A DNA stretch of 44,966 nucleotides from contig NZ_SNZF01000031.1 in assembly GCF_004363725.1 (NCBI RefSeq), positions 1-44,966 on the forward strand. The letters are read 5' to 3'. This document shows positions 31,965 to 39,186 of the stretch, piece after piece (position 1 is the first letter of the stretch; every line of letters begins with the position of its first letter). The position numbers and the translations under genes were made by a program. Below the pieces are notes generated by a model. The model saw nothing but the letters and a program-made list of their open reading frames with translations, was not told the DNA's origin and ran no database searches. This stretch comes from Aquamicrobium defluvii. GTDB lineage: Bacteria; Pseudomonadota; Alphaproteobacteria; Rhizobiales; Rhizobiaceae.

Positions 31965-33668
31965 TCATGCCGCCCTCCCGATGGCTGCTTCGGGCGCGGC
32001 ATCGGCCGCGCCGAAGACGAGGGAGCGGATGGCGTCGCGGTTGAAGCGAAAGGCCAGCAGCGCCGAGGCCTGGTAGCGGGTCAGCCCGAAATCCTGTCGG
32101 TACTCCGGCGGCAGGAAGGCAAGCTGCCGGTCGGTGGGCGGCTGGTTCAACCAGCGGCGCGTCTTGTGGGCGCTCTCGTCGCTCTCATGCTCGTTGAGCC
32201 AATCGTCGGCCGCCGCGAGGCAAACGGTACGTTCGCCCACGGCCAACAGATGAGGGCGCTGCTTCTGGAGGCCCCCGATGCCGTACCAACGGCCTTTCAG
32301 GAAGAAGACACCGCCCCAGGCATTGAAGCCATTGGCGATGAGCGCGGCATCGTCGCCGAAGAGATCGCACCAGCGGAAACTCGACCGCTTCAGGAGGTCG
32401 ATCTCGGACATCACGAAGTCGCCGAGCGGCGCTGCTTCGCCGCCTTCGGGACGCTCCCAGACATGACCGCACAGCGGGCATTCGATAGTGGCGAGCGGCA
32501 CGATGGCGCCGCAGTCCGGGCAATCCTTGGTGGGCGCTTCGCCGGAGGGCTCGCGTCCGTCCAGGTCGACGTCCTGCTCCAGCGAACCGTGCAGCAGGGT
32601 CGAGGTGCCGAAGTCGAGCACGATGCAGTCGGTCTTGATGACGCCTGGATGTTCCTCGGGCGAGACCGTGCGCAGACCGCGACCGACCATCTGGATCATG
32701 GTCGACTTGTAGGAGCTCGGCCGCAGCAGCACGACGCAGCTCGTCGGCGGGTGATCCCACCCCTCGGTCAGGACGGCGACATTGACGACGACCCGCAGCT
32801 CTCCGGCGGCGTAGGCGTCGAGGGTCGTCTTGCGGTCGGTATCGGCCATGTCGCCGTGGATCAGCCCGGCGGCGACACCGGCCGCGTTGAAAGCGGCGGT
32901 CACGTTGCGCGCGTGGTCCACGGTCGAGCAGAACACCACCGTCTGGCGCTCGCCCGCCTTTTCCCGCCAGTGGCGGATGACGGCGTCCGTGACCGGCGAC
33001 CGGTTCATGATCGCGTCAACCTCAGTCATGTCGAAATCGTCGGCCGTGCGGCGCACCTTGGTGAGCTGGTCCTGGACGCCGACATCGATGACGAAGGTGC
33101 GCGGCGGCATGAGATGGCCGGAGGCGATCAGTTCGCCGATCCGGATCTGATCGGCGACGTTGGAGAACACCGGGCGCAGACCGCGCTTGTCGCCCCGATT
33201 GGGCGTCGCGGTGACGCCGTAGATCCGGCACATGGCATTGCGCTGGAGCGCGGTGTCGATGATGCGCCGATAGCTGTCGGCTGCCGCGTGATGCGCCTCG
33301 TCGATCACCAGGAGGTCGAGCGCGGGCAGCTGGCCGAGATTACCGGCGCGCGCCAGCGTCGGCACCATGGCGAAGGTGACCTGGCCAGCCCAGGACTTCT
33401 CCTTCGCGTCGACGACCGAGGTCGTGATGCGGGGATTCACCCGGCCGAACTTGCTGCGGTTCTGCGCGGTCAGCTCGTCGCGGTGGGCGAGCACGCAGGC
33501 CTTGGCGCCCGTGCTCTTCGGGGTTTCGCCGACCATGCGACCGACGACCCCCGAGAGCATGATCGTCTTGCCGGCTCCGGTCGGGGCGACGCCGAGGGTG
33601 TTTCCGTGTTCGTCGAGCGCGCGGACGCTGCGCTCGACGAACTGCTTCTGGCGGGGACGCAGCAGCAT
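31965..33668 (-). CDS. DEAD/DEAH-box superfamily 2 helicase
   Basis: From ATG 33668 the 567-residue protein has motif I APTGAGKT (28-35), motif II VIDEAHHA (DEAH 123-126), GVTATPNR, and motif VI QMVGRGLRT. A zinc-ribbon CPDC...CPLC follows the helicase core. It resembles the SSL2/RecQ-like helicases in phage replication modules and could remodel forks or D-loops. It starts 7 bp after the SSB-like gene. A 40-codon upstream extension in the same frame is Arg/Pro-rich and not credible. Confidence 0.9.
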   Translation of the reverse strand: MLLRPRQKQFVERSVRALDEHGNTLGVAPTGAGKTIMLSGVVGRMVGETPKSTGAKACVLAHRDELTAQNRSKFGRVNPRITTSVVDAKEKSWAGQVTFAMVPTLARAGNLGQLPALDLLVIDEAHHAAADSYRRIIDTALQRNAMCRIYGVTATPNRGDKRGLRPVFSNVADQIRIGELIASGHLMPPRTFVIDVGVQDQLTKVRRTADDFDMTEVDAIMNRSPVTDAVIRHWREKAGERQTVVFCSTVDHARNVTAAFNAAGVAAGLIHGDMADTDRKTTLDAYAAGELRVVVNVAVLTEGWDHPPTSCVVLLRPSSYKSTMIQMVGRGLRTVSPEEHPGVIKTDCIVLDFGTSTLLHGSLEQDVDLDGREPSGEAPTKDCPDCGAIVPLATIECPLCGHVWERPEGGEAAPLGDFVMSEIDLLKRSSFRWCDLFGDDAALIANGFNAWGGVFFLKGRWYGIGGLQKQRPHLLAVGERTVCLAAADDWLNEHESDESAHKTRRWLNQPPTDRQLAFLPPEYRQDFGLTRYQASALLAFRFNRDAIRSLVFGAADAAPEAAIGRAA

Positions 33669-33675
33669 GGCCGCC

Positions 33676-34266
33676 TCACTGCGCCCAGGAGGGGCGCGTG
33701 CCCGCCGCCGGTGCTGAAGATTGCGGCATGGAGGGCTGAGCCTGCGGCTGCTGTGCCGCACCGGGCACGCCACCCATGAGAGCGGCATACTCCTTGTGAT
33801 CCGGCGTCACGGCCGCGCGGATCTCGTTCTTCTCCTCGCCGTTGGTGTCGGTGCCGATGTCGATCCGCGCCACGAACTCGAGCCCGTCGAGATCGGCAAA
33901 GCCGCTGATGCGACGCGCGGCCTGGGCCTGAGCGGACGTGTCCTTGTCCGAAATGCCGCGCGCGGAATTGAGGATGCCGCGGATCAGGCTGCGGCCCATG
34001 TTCGCCCAGTCCGGTCCCTTGGGGCTGTAGAGCCCGATCAGGGTGAAGATCTTGCGCCGGGCGTAGGGACCTTCGAGAACCGTGAACTCGCCCGAGAGAT
34101 AGACCGAGCCGGTGGTCCCCCGCGTGGCGTATCCGCCGGTCCAGCCCTGCGCCGGATCGTCGAATCCGCCCGGACGGATCGTCAGGCGCACCTTGGCCAG
34201 CGTGCCCTTGGGGATGATGTTGCTGTTCTGCTTGGCGTCGTTGAAATCGTTCCAGGATCCAGACAT
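33676..34266 (-). CDS. SSB-like partner of the Sak4-type recombinase
   Basis: The 196-residue protein starts MSGSWNDFNDAKQNSNIIPKGTLAKVRLTI and has a beta-rich middle and a disordered Pro/Gln/Ser-rich tail. In phages a protein of this shape next to a Sak4 ATPase binds single-stranded DNA. It starts 17 bp after the Sak4-like gene. I know the type as a recurrent phage protein; single-strand binding is inferred from context. Confidence 0.68.
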   Translation of the reverse strand: MSGSWNDFNDAKQNSNIIPKGTLAKVRLTIRPGGFDDPAQGWTGGYATRGTTGSVYLSGEFTVLEGPYARRKIFTLIGLYSPKGPDWANMGRSLIRGILNSARGISDKDTSAQAQAARRISGFADLDGLEFVARIDIGTDTNGEEKNEIRAAVTPDHKEYAALMGGVPGAAQQPQAQPSMPQSSAPAAGTRPSWAQ

Positions 34267-34283
34267 GGCTGAGCTCTCCTCGT

Positions 34284-35171
34284 TCAGGCGTTTTCGGAAT
34301 GGGTGGGTGCGTCGGAGGTCGGCGCCGTCGCGGCCGGGGGCGGGCTGCGATAGGCCAGCCGCTCGGAGGCGGGCTTCACGGGGCCGCGGATCTTGGCCAT
34401 CAGGCGGCCGAGATGCGGCTCCTCGATCAGGTCGAGACGGCCGGATCGATCCTTCGCCGGGAAGTTCCAGGGGTTGATCGTCTGGCAGACGAAGGCCCGG
34501 TACGGCCTGCCGGACTCGTCCTTGATCTCCGCCATTGTCAGGACTTCATCGACGATGCCCGGCAGCTCGAGGCCGGTCTTCGAGCCGTCGATCTGCGGCT
34601 GGAAGATGCGCCGATTGAAGTCGTCGAGCTTCTCGTCGAGGATCCCGACAAACCAGACGTTCTTCGCCCGCGTGTGCTGGAGATGCGTGAGCCACGCGAT
34701 CATCTCGCGGCCGTGCAGGCCATAGGCGCCGCGGACATCGGGCTTGCCGGTCTTCTCCGAAAACGCCTCGGGCTGCCCCTTGCACCATTGGAAGCAGAGC
34801 CGCCCGGCGACGGTGATCGAGTCGATGAAGACCGTGTGGTAGCGGTCGAGCGAAGCCGGATCGCCGAAGCGCTCGCACACCGCCGCGAAGTGGGCCTCGC
34901 TGTAGACCTGGTCGTCCCGCAGCGCCGGATTGGGGCCGCCGATGAAGACCGCGAAGTCGCGGCACTCGGCCCATGTGCGCGGCCGGACGCTGTCGCCGGA
35001 CCATCCCTCGATGGCCAGGTCGCCCGCTTCCAGGTCGATGAACAATGTAGTGGCGGGGTCGAGCGTCCAGAGAAGCGAGGTCTTGCCGATCCCGGACTTG
35101 CCGAAGATCGAGCCCTTGATGCCGCGCGGCTCGGCGAGCCGCTGATCGGCGGAGATGATCGGGAGGGCCAT
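34284..35171 (-). CDS. Sak4-like phage recombination ATPase
   Basis: The 295-residue RecA-core ATPase has Walker A FGKSGIGKTS (GKSGIGKT 24-31), a DLEAGD stretch and Walker B HTVFIDSITVAG near residue 115. That is the organisation of Sak4/AAA_24 nucleotide-binding proteins which promote single-strand annealing with a partner SSB. ATG 35171 overlaps the previous stop (TGATG). With the Cas4-like nuclease, helicase and RuvC-like resolvase it forms a full recombination set. Confidence 0.85.
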   Translation of the reverse strand: MALPIISADQRLAEPRGIKGSIFGKSGIGKTSLLWTLDPATTLFIDLEAGDLAIEGWSGDSVRPRTWAECRDFAVFIGGPNPALRDDQVYSEAHFAAVCERFGDPASLDRYHTVFIDSITVAGRLCFQWCKGQPEAFSEKTGKPDVRGAYGLHGREMIAWLTHLQHTRAKNVWFVGILDEKLDDFNRRIFQPQIDGSKTGLELPGIVDEVLTMAEIKDESGRPYRAFVCQTINPWNFPAKDRSGRLDLIEEPHLGRLMAKIRGPVKPASERLAYRSPPPAATAPTSDAPTHSENA

Positions 35172-35467
35172 CACTTGCCTCCCTTCGCCGCGATCAGAGC
35201 GTCAATCGCGACATCGGCTCCGAACGCGCCGGCCTTGCGGGCCTCGTCGTGGAGGGTGCGCACCGCGTCGATCTCGCGGTAGAGGGCCGATGCCCGCTCG
35301 TTCAGCCCGATGAGGGCGAAGGCCAGGTCGTCGATCGAGGCCGCCCCGACCGGCTTGACGGTCTCGTCACGACGCTCGCCAAGGGCCGGTACCCGGATGG
35401 TTTCGGGCAGCTTGTCCAGCCCGTAATGGTGCTCGCGGAGCACCGCGAGCTTCTTCGTGATGCTCAT
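35171..35467 (-). CDS. Small phage protein of unknown function
   Basis: The 98-residue protein (MSITKKLAVLREHHYGLDKLPETIRVPAL...) is predicted to be helical in its C-terminal half (IDDLAFALIGLNERASALYREIDAVRTLHDEARKA with charged heptads). No family recognised. It is coupled by overlap to both neighbours in the early operon, suggesting a part in replication or recombination. Confidence 0.7.
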   Translation of the reverse strand: MSITKKLAVLREHHYGLDKLPETIRVPALGERRDETVKPVGAASIDDLAFALIGLNERASALYREIDAVRTLHDEARKAGAFGADVAIDALIAAKGGK

Positions 35468-35952
35468 GACGTCACCTCGGTGTTCAGGGAAAGACGGAAG
35501 CTGGGCTTGCCGGTGCGGACGGTGCGCGCGTCCTCGAAGGCGGAGCGGATGTGGCTCGGCCAGGCCGCGAACTTGCGTTCGGGCACCTTGATCGCGACAT
35601 CGACGTATTCGGCGGGATCGTCGCCCTCCGCCCGGATGCGTTCGACGAGAGCGGTGAGCTTGTCCTGGTCCCAGTCGACGCGCTTCGGCAGATCGGCGAT
35701 CACGGTGACCGCGCCGTCATCGAAGCGGACCGTTCCAGTATCCTTGCCGGCGGCTTGGCGCGCTGCGTGGGCGCGGTCGGCGTACTTGAGGACGACGGCG
35801 CCATCGAGCCAGTCGCAGACGGTCTTGGCGTGGCGCAGAGCGTCCGCGGCTTCGTCCTGCAGGAGGGCGAGCTGCTCGGCGGGCAGAGCGGCGATGTCGC
35901 CGACGGCCATGCGCCGGAGCTCATCGAGGGAGATGCGGTTGGAGATCGTCAT
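35464..35952 (-). CDS. Early-operon phage protein of unknown function
   Basis: The 162-residue protein starts at ATG 35952 (MTISNRISLDELRRMAVGDIAALPAEQLALLQDEA). A helical N-terminal half is followed by a beta-containing section (TVRFDDGAVTVIADLPKRVDWDQDKL). Similar proteins recur beside Sak4-like genes in alphaproteobacterial prophages. The stop overlaps the next gene. Function unknown. Confidence 0.7.
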   Translation of the reverse strand: MTISNRISLDELRRMAVGDIAALPAEQLALLQDEAADALRHAKTVCDWLDGAVVLKYADRAHAARQAAGKDTGTVRFDDGAVTVIADLPKRVDWDQDKLTALVERIRAEGDDPAEYVDVAIKVPERKFAAWPSHIRSAFEDARTVRTGKPSFRLSLNTEVTS

Positions 35953-35962
35953 CGCCACCCCC

Positions 35963-36172
35963 TCACGCCGCAGGCTTGCTGGGGTGGTCGGCAGTGCTCG
36001 CGCGGATCTGCTCGCGCTCGTACTCCTCGACGTCTTCGAGGCGATACACGACGCGACCGCCGAGCTTGACGAAGCGCGGGCCTTCGCCCGTCCAGCGCCA
36101 GCGCTCAAGCGTGCGGTGGCTGATGTTCCAGCGAGCGGCGAGCTCGATCTGGTTCAAATGCCTGATTGACAT
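35963..36172 (-). CDS. AlpA/excisionase-type helix-turn-helix protein
   Basis: The 69-residue protein is a MerR-like HTH_17 protein: IELAARWNISHRTLERWRWTGEGPRFVKLGGRVVYRLEDVEEYE. Such proteins act as excisionases or as activators of excision and early genes. It is the first gene of the leftward early operon; GGAG lies eight bases before ATG 36172. No integrase accompanies it in this window, so regulation is at least as likely as excision. Confidence 0.82.
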   Translation of the reverse strand: MSIRHLNQIELAARWNISHRTLERWRWTGEGPRFVKLGGRVVYRLEDVEEYEREQIRASTADHPSKPAA

Positions 36173-36304
36173 AGGTGTAACTCCGTTGATGTGCCTTTCG
36201 CTTCATCCAGCCGCTCTGGAGCGCCTGGATATGCGAGCATTTTCAACGTGTTACCGAGGGTTCGATATAATCAGACCCCGTCTTTCTTGTGACGTTCGCG
36301 CACG
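36173..36304 (-). promoter_or_regulatory. Upstream region of the early phage operon
   Basis: This stretch should hold the early leftward promoter. It is more AT-rich than its surroundings; minus-strand TATAT-containing DNA near 36265-36270 and TTGAAA near 36242 are possible elements, but they do not form a well-spaced consensus pair. A TTGTGACGT copy lies at 36287. Confidence 0.3.
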
Positions 36305-36329
36305 AAAAAGCCCCGGAATCCGGGGCTTT
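36304..36329 (-). terminator. Rho-independent terminator behind the QueC-like gene
   Basis: AAAGCCCCGG and CCGGGGCTTT (36307-36316 and 36320-36329) form a perfect 10-bp stem with loop AAT. On the minus strand the stem ends in GGGGCTTTTTCG, giving a T tract, so it stops transcription from the QueC-like operon before the phage early genes. Confidence 0.85.
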
Positions 36330-36340
36330 CAGTGGGCGAG

Positions 36341-36393
36341 TTGTGACGTCGGGTAGGTCGGGCCGTGACGTAAGCGGCTCAGGCTTGTGACGT
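36341..36393 (+). repeat. Three GTGACGT direct repeats spaced exactly 22 bp
   Basis: TTGTGACGT starts at 36341 and 36385, and CCGTGACGT at 36363, so the units are 22 bp apart, two turns of the helix. A fourth copy (TTGTGACGT) lies at 36287. The last repeat extends into the final codons of the QueC-like gene. This looks like binding sites for a repeat-binding protein. Confidence 0.55.
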
Positions 36394-38241
36394 GACCTCG
36401 CCCTTGACCCGGATGTCCCCGACCGAGACCTCCCGCCATTCCGGGTTCAGGCGATAGCCAGCGCGTTCCTTCGTCTGGACAAAAGAATCTTGGTCCAGTG
36501 GGATGCCGAGCGTCACGGTCAGCGGTTCGAGGGTCTTTCGCAATCGCCCAAGTTGCTGACGCATCGACTGATCGCTGACGCCAAGTCGGTCCGCCAATTC
36601 GGTGGCGGGAAAGAACGGGACGTCTGCTCTTTGCCTCTTGGCTTCCCGAAAGTTCTCGATCAGCGCTGCGACCACGCGGAAATTGGCGCCATCCAGATGA
36701 TGGCCGCCATGAAACAGTACGCGCTTGGCCGCTTCGTCGAAGGCGAAGTCAAGAATTGGGCTGCTGAGGCGATCGATGAACGCCTTGGCCTGTGCGTCAT
36801 AGTCGGGGGCCGGCGCAGCCTCGACATGCCCGCGGCTAAAGCATGTTGCCAGCAGCGAGCCAGACGGCAGTTCGTTCCGGTACAGGCGGGCGCCGTGCTC
36901 GGAAATCGCTGCTGTGATGACGTCCTCGACCGCCTTCGCATGGCGCTGAAACAGGTTGTAAATTCGTTCTCCTGCATCGTCAGGTGACAAGCCAGGAAAC
37001 TGGTCGAGCGCGGACACGACTTCGGGGAAGTCCACAAGGAACCTTTCCTTCGGCGTCGCTGCGACCTTCTGAAAGAAGGAGACATAGCTAAGCGCCATCC
37101 GCAAATCATCATCGGCGCTGCGGTCACCGAGGAGCAGGTCACGCATATAGTTACTTGAAGGCTCGTGATCTTCCATGCCTGCGGCGAGAACGGCGAAGCG
37201 CCGGTCTATGCATTGCGAGCAGACGCCGCAATGCTTCTGCCGCTCAGTCCAAATCCGCGGTCGGGTGCAGCTGACCGTTTGGCCGAGCATGTCGGACATG
37301 TCGGCTTCCTTAATCTTCTGGGTGACCTCCTTCTTGGTCAGCCAATGAAGTGGCGTCTGAATCTCGATTTGATGATCCAAGAGGATTGAAAACAGTGCCT
37401 CCAGCCCGCGCAGCACCTTGGGGTGCGTGGTGCGCGTAGCTCGGCCGCCGATGACATCGCCCGCCAATGGCGGATTGATACTGATGACTCCGTTCTCGTA
37501 GAAACTGAACCTGTCCTTGCCGGACATCCTCGCGACGACGAGCCCAAGGCAGGCAAAAAGGAATGAACGCGTTCGCTGTGTGAATTCTCGGGCCGACACC
37601 CCCTGATTGCTAACCCACACGGGAATATAAGAAATGCGCCGATCGAAGCCCTTCTGACTGAGGCCCTCAATTAGGCTTTCCTGGACATTCCGGACCTTGC
37701 TTGAGGAATAGTGCCCCACAAGAGTAATCGATTTCCCGAGAGTGACGACGTCATTGACCACTCCCGCGAACGAGTCGATGCCGCCCGAGAACAGGGCGAC
37801 CTCGTCGTGCTCCGCTGACGCATCGATGAGATGCGGAAAGTATAATTCCTTTGGCTGGACCGGCGTCTCGGCCCTGCGAAAGTCGAACTCATAGCTGTCA
37901 TCCGATAAAAAACCGAGCGTGCCAGCTAGGACCTCATGGACTTCAGGATTCTGCCAGATTTCCAGCTGACGCACAGGGACGGAAAAGTGCAGGCTGCGCC
38001 GCCAGTTCTCCCCGAAATTCGTCAGTTTGTCCGAGCCCCGACCGAGCCTCTGATCCGCACAGTAAATGTAGGCCGCCAACTCGAGTAGGTCGATCAGTAG
38101 GTCGGGCACATTGCCAAGCATCGTCCGGCTGATGTAGTCGATGCGCAGATTCACGTTCTTGGCGTCGCCATGGACATCCATGGCAATTGCGTCTGAGCCT
38201 GAGGGCTGTGAAACCCCGCATTCGACAAAGAACCGTTTCAC
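36379..38241 (-). CDS. QueC-like (QatC-like) PP-loop protein with C-terminal winged-helix-like region
   Basis: The 620-residue protein has an N-terminal region (residues 1-140: LLELAAYIYCADQRLGRG...WRRSLHFSVPV) like the one in QatC-type defence proteins. Next is a 7-cyano-7-deazaguanine-synthase-like PP-loop domain: SGGIDS near 150 and zinc cysteines VSC...KHCGVCSQC near 316-337. The C-terminal 200 residues are outside QueC and include FFPATELADRLGVSDQSMRQQLGRLRK, a winged-helix-type segment. Start is GTG 38241, overlapping the partner stop (GTGA). QueC enzymes make preQ0; in defence operons the fold seems to attach deazaguanine to a partner protein. No other queuosine gene is present. Confidence 0.82.
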   Translation of the reverse strand: MKRFFVECGVSQPSGSDAIAMDVHGDAKNVNLRIDYISRTMLGNVPDLLIDLLELAAYIYCADQRLGRGSDKLTNFGENWRRSLHFSVPVRQLEIWQNPEVHEVLAGTLGFLSDDSYEFDFRRAETPVQPKELYFPHLIDASAEHDEVALFSGGIDSFAGVVNDVVTLGKSITLVGHYSSSKVRNVQESLIEGLSQKGFDRRISYIPVWVSNQGVSAREFTQRTRSFLFACLGLVVARMSGKDRFSFYENGVISINPPLAGDVIGGRATRTTHPKVLRGLEALFSILLDHQIEIQTPLHWLTKKEVTQKIKEADMSDMLGQTVSCTRPRIWTERQKHCGVCSQCIDRRFAVLAAGMEDHEPSSNYMRDLLLGDRSADDDLRMALSYVSFFQKVAATPKERFLVDFPEVVSALDQFPGLSPDDAGERIYNLFQRHAKAVEDVITAAISEHGARLYRNELPSGSLLATCFSRGHVEAAPAPDYDAQAKAFIDRLSSPILDFAFDEAAKRVLFHGGHHLDGANFRVVAALIENFREAKRQRADVPFFPATELADRLGVSDQSMRQQLGRLRKTLEPLTVTLGIPLDQDSFVQTKERAGYRLNPEWREVSVGDIRVKGEVTSQA

Positions 38242-39026
38242 GGTGCCCCCTTTCTGATACCGAGTTCGATGCGAATCTTCTCGACCGCATGAGCGGAAAA
38301 GCGACGAACGTCGTCCCTCGATATCTGCTTGCCATCTTTGTAGTGGTTCTTCCCCAGCCAATCTTTGGCGAATGCGCGCATGATGAGCGCGGACTCTTCA
38401 CAGTGGCGACGGATGGAGTCGTTGAAAGCCCGGAGGTCGTGCACGGAGCGAGCGACCCTGCCAGCACCAACCATGTTATGGAGGTTGCGATCCACATAGT
38501 AGTGGATCACGCGCTCGACGAAGCTCGCGTAGAATCGTTGGGAAAGAGCAGCAAACTTCTCGGTCCCCTTGAGCGCTGCGACCGAGGCCCGCACATCAGC
38601 CGCAGTCGGAGCCCACAGGGTCGGCAACGCCTGTCGAACTTCTGCCCCCAGGGCCGAGAGGCCGGCACGGCGCGCGATTTCGCCAAGGTCAGTCGCTCCG
38701 GCGTGCAATCGCCGCTGCACCTTCTCCAGTGCTCGGTCATAACTTACGAGCACATCCGACAGGGAAGCCGGAGCTATACCCGCCATGCCAAGATTTTCGA
38801 GGCTGATCGGGAAGTCTTGCGAAGCCGCCGCCTGAGGCATTCTGATAAGAAGCCAAAGTGCCTCGATGAACACGGGATCCTTCAGGGCAAGCTTCAGCGC
38901 GTCCCGGCCGACCTCGGTGACTTGGTCGACCAGATCCTCGGTAGGAGTACCGCCCGTCACCAAGTACCTGACGATTTCAGGCAACAAGCGATGAGCGGGT
39001 AGCTTTCCGAGGCGCTGATGACCCAT
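38238..39026 (-). CDS. Partner protein of the QueC-like enzyme, unknown family
   Basis: The 262-residue, mostly helical protein starts MGHQRLGKLPAHRLLPEIV and ends SAHAVEKIRIELGIRKGAP. The C-terminal half is most distinctive (FYASFVERVIHYYVDRNLHN and HCEESALIMRAFAKDWLGKN). I do not recognise the family; its place just before a QatC-like gene suggests a counterpart of QatB. The Met-Gly start would leave Gly at the N-terminus after Met removal, which matters if the QueC-like enzyme modifies protein N-termini. The stop overlaps the next start, so both are co-translated. The gene is divergent from fic. Confidence 0.7.
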   Translation of the reverse strand: MGHQRLGKLPAHRLLPEIVRYLVTGGTPTEDLVDQVTEVGRDALKLALKDPVFIEALWLLIRMPQAAASQDFPISLENLGMAGIAPASLSDVLVSYDRALEKVQRRLHAGATDLGEIARRAGLSALGAEVRQALPTLWAPTAADVRASVAALKGTEKFAALSQRFYASFVERVIHYYVDRNLHNMVGAGRVARSVHDLRAFNDSIRRHCEESALIMRAFAKDWLGKNHYKDGKQISRDDVRRFSAHAVEKIRIELGIRKGAP

Positions 39027-39122
39027 CGCGCGCCTATCCGCCGCTCGCTCGGATCGCCCTCCCTGGGGCGTTCGGGCAACGATCCCTCGACATCAGACGG
39101 AACCTTTCATTAGGATCGAGAC

Positions 39123-39180
39123 AAAGAAAGGATTTCAAGGTATCCTTTCTTTCTCAGGATGCCAAGGAAAGGATCCTTTC
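39123..39180 (+). promoter_or_regulatory. Two palindromic operator-like sites at the fic start
   Basis: AAAGAAAGGAT (39123-39133) and ATCCTTTCTTT (39142-39152) form a perfect 11-bp inverted repeat with an 8-bp gap. GAAAGGATCCTTTC (39167-39180) is a perfect 14-bp palindrome ending six bases before ATG 39187 and covering the ribosome site. Both share the half-site GAAAGGAT. A regulator bound here would control fic and perhaps the divergent QueC-like pair. Confidence 0.7.
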
Positions 39181-39186
39181 TCAACC

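Noticed and set aside
31590..33779. Open frame of 729 codons on the plus strand
   Set aside because: It mirrors the DEAD helicase and DUF6511 genes, whose motifs are unmistakable on the minus strand; the plus product has no domain logic.
36163..36172. Attachment site/integrase locus at the AlpA-type gene
   Set aside because: No integrase, tRNA gene or duplicated core sequence was recognised; an excisionase-like HTH protein alone is not enough.
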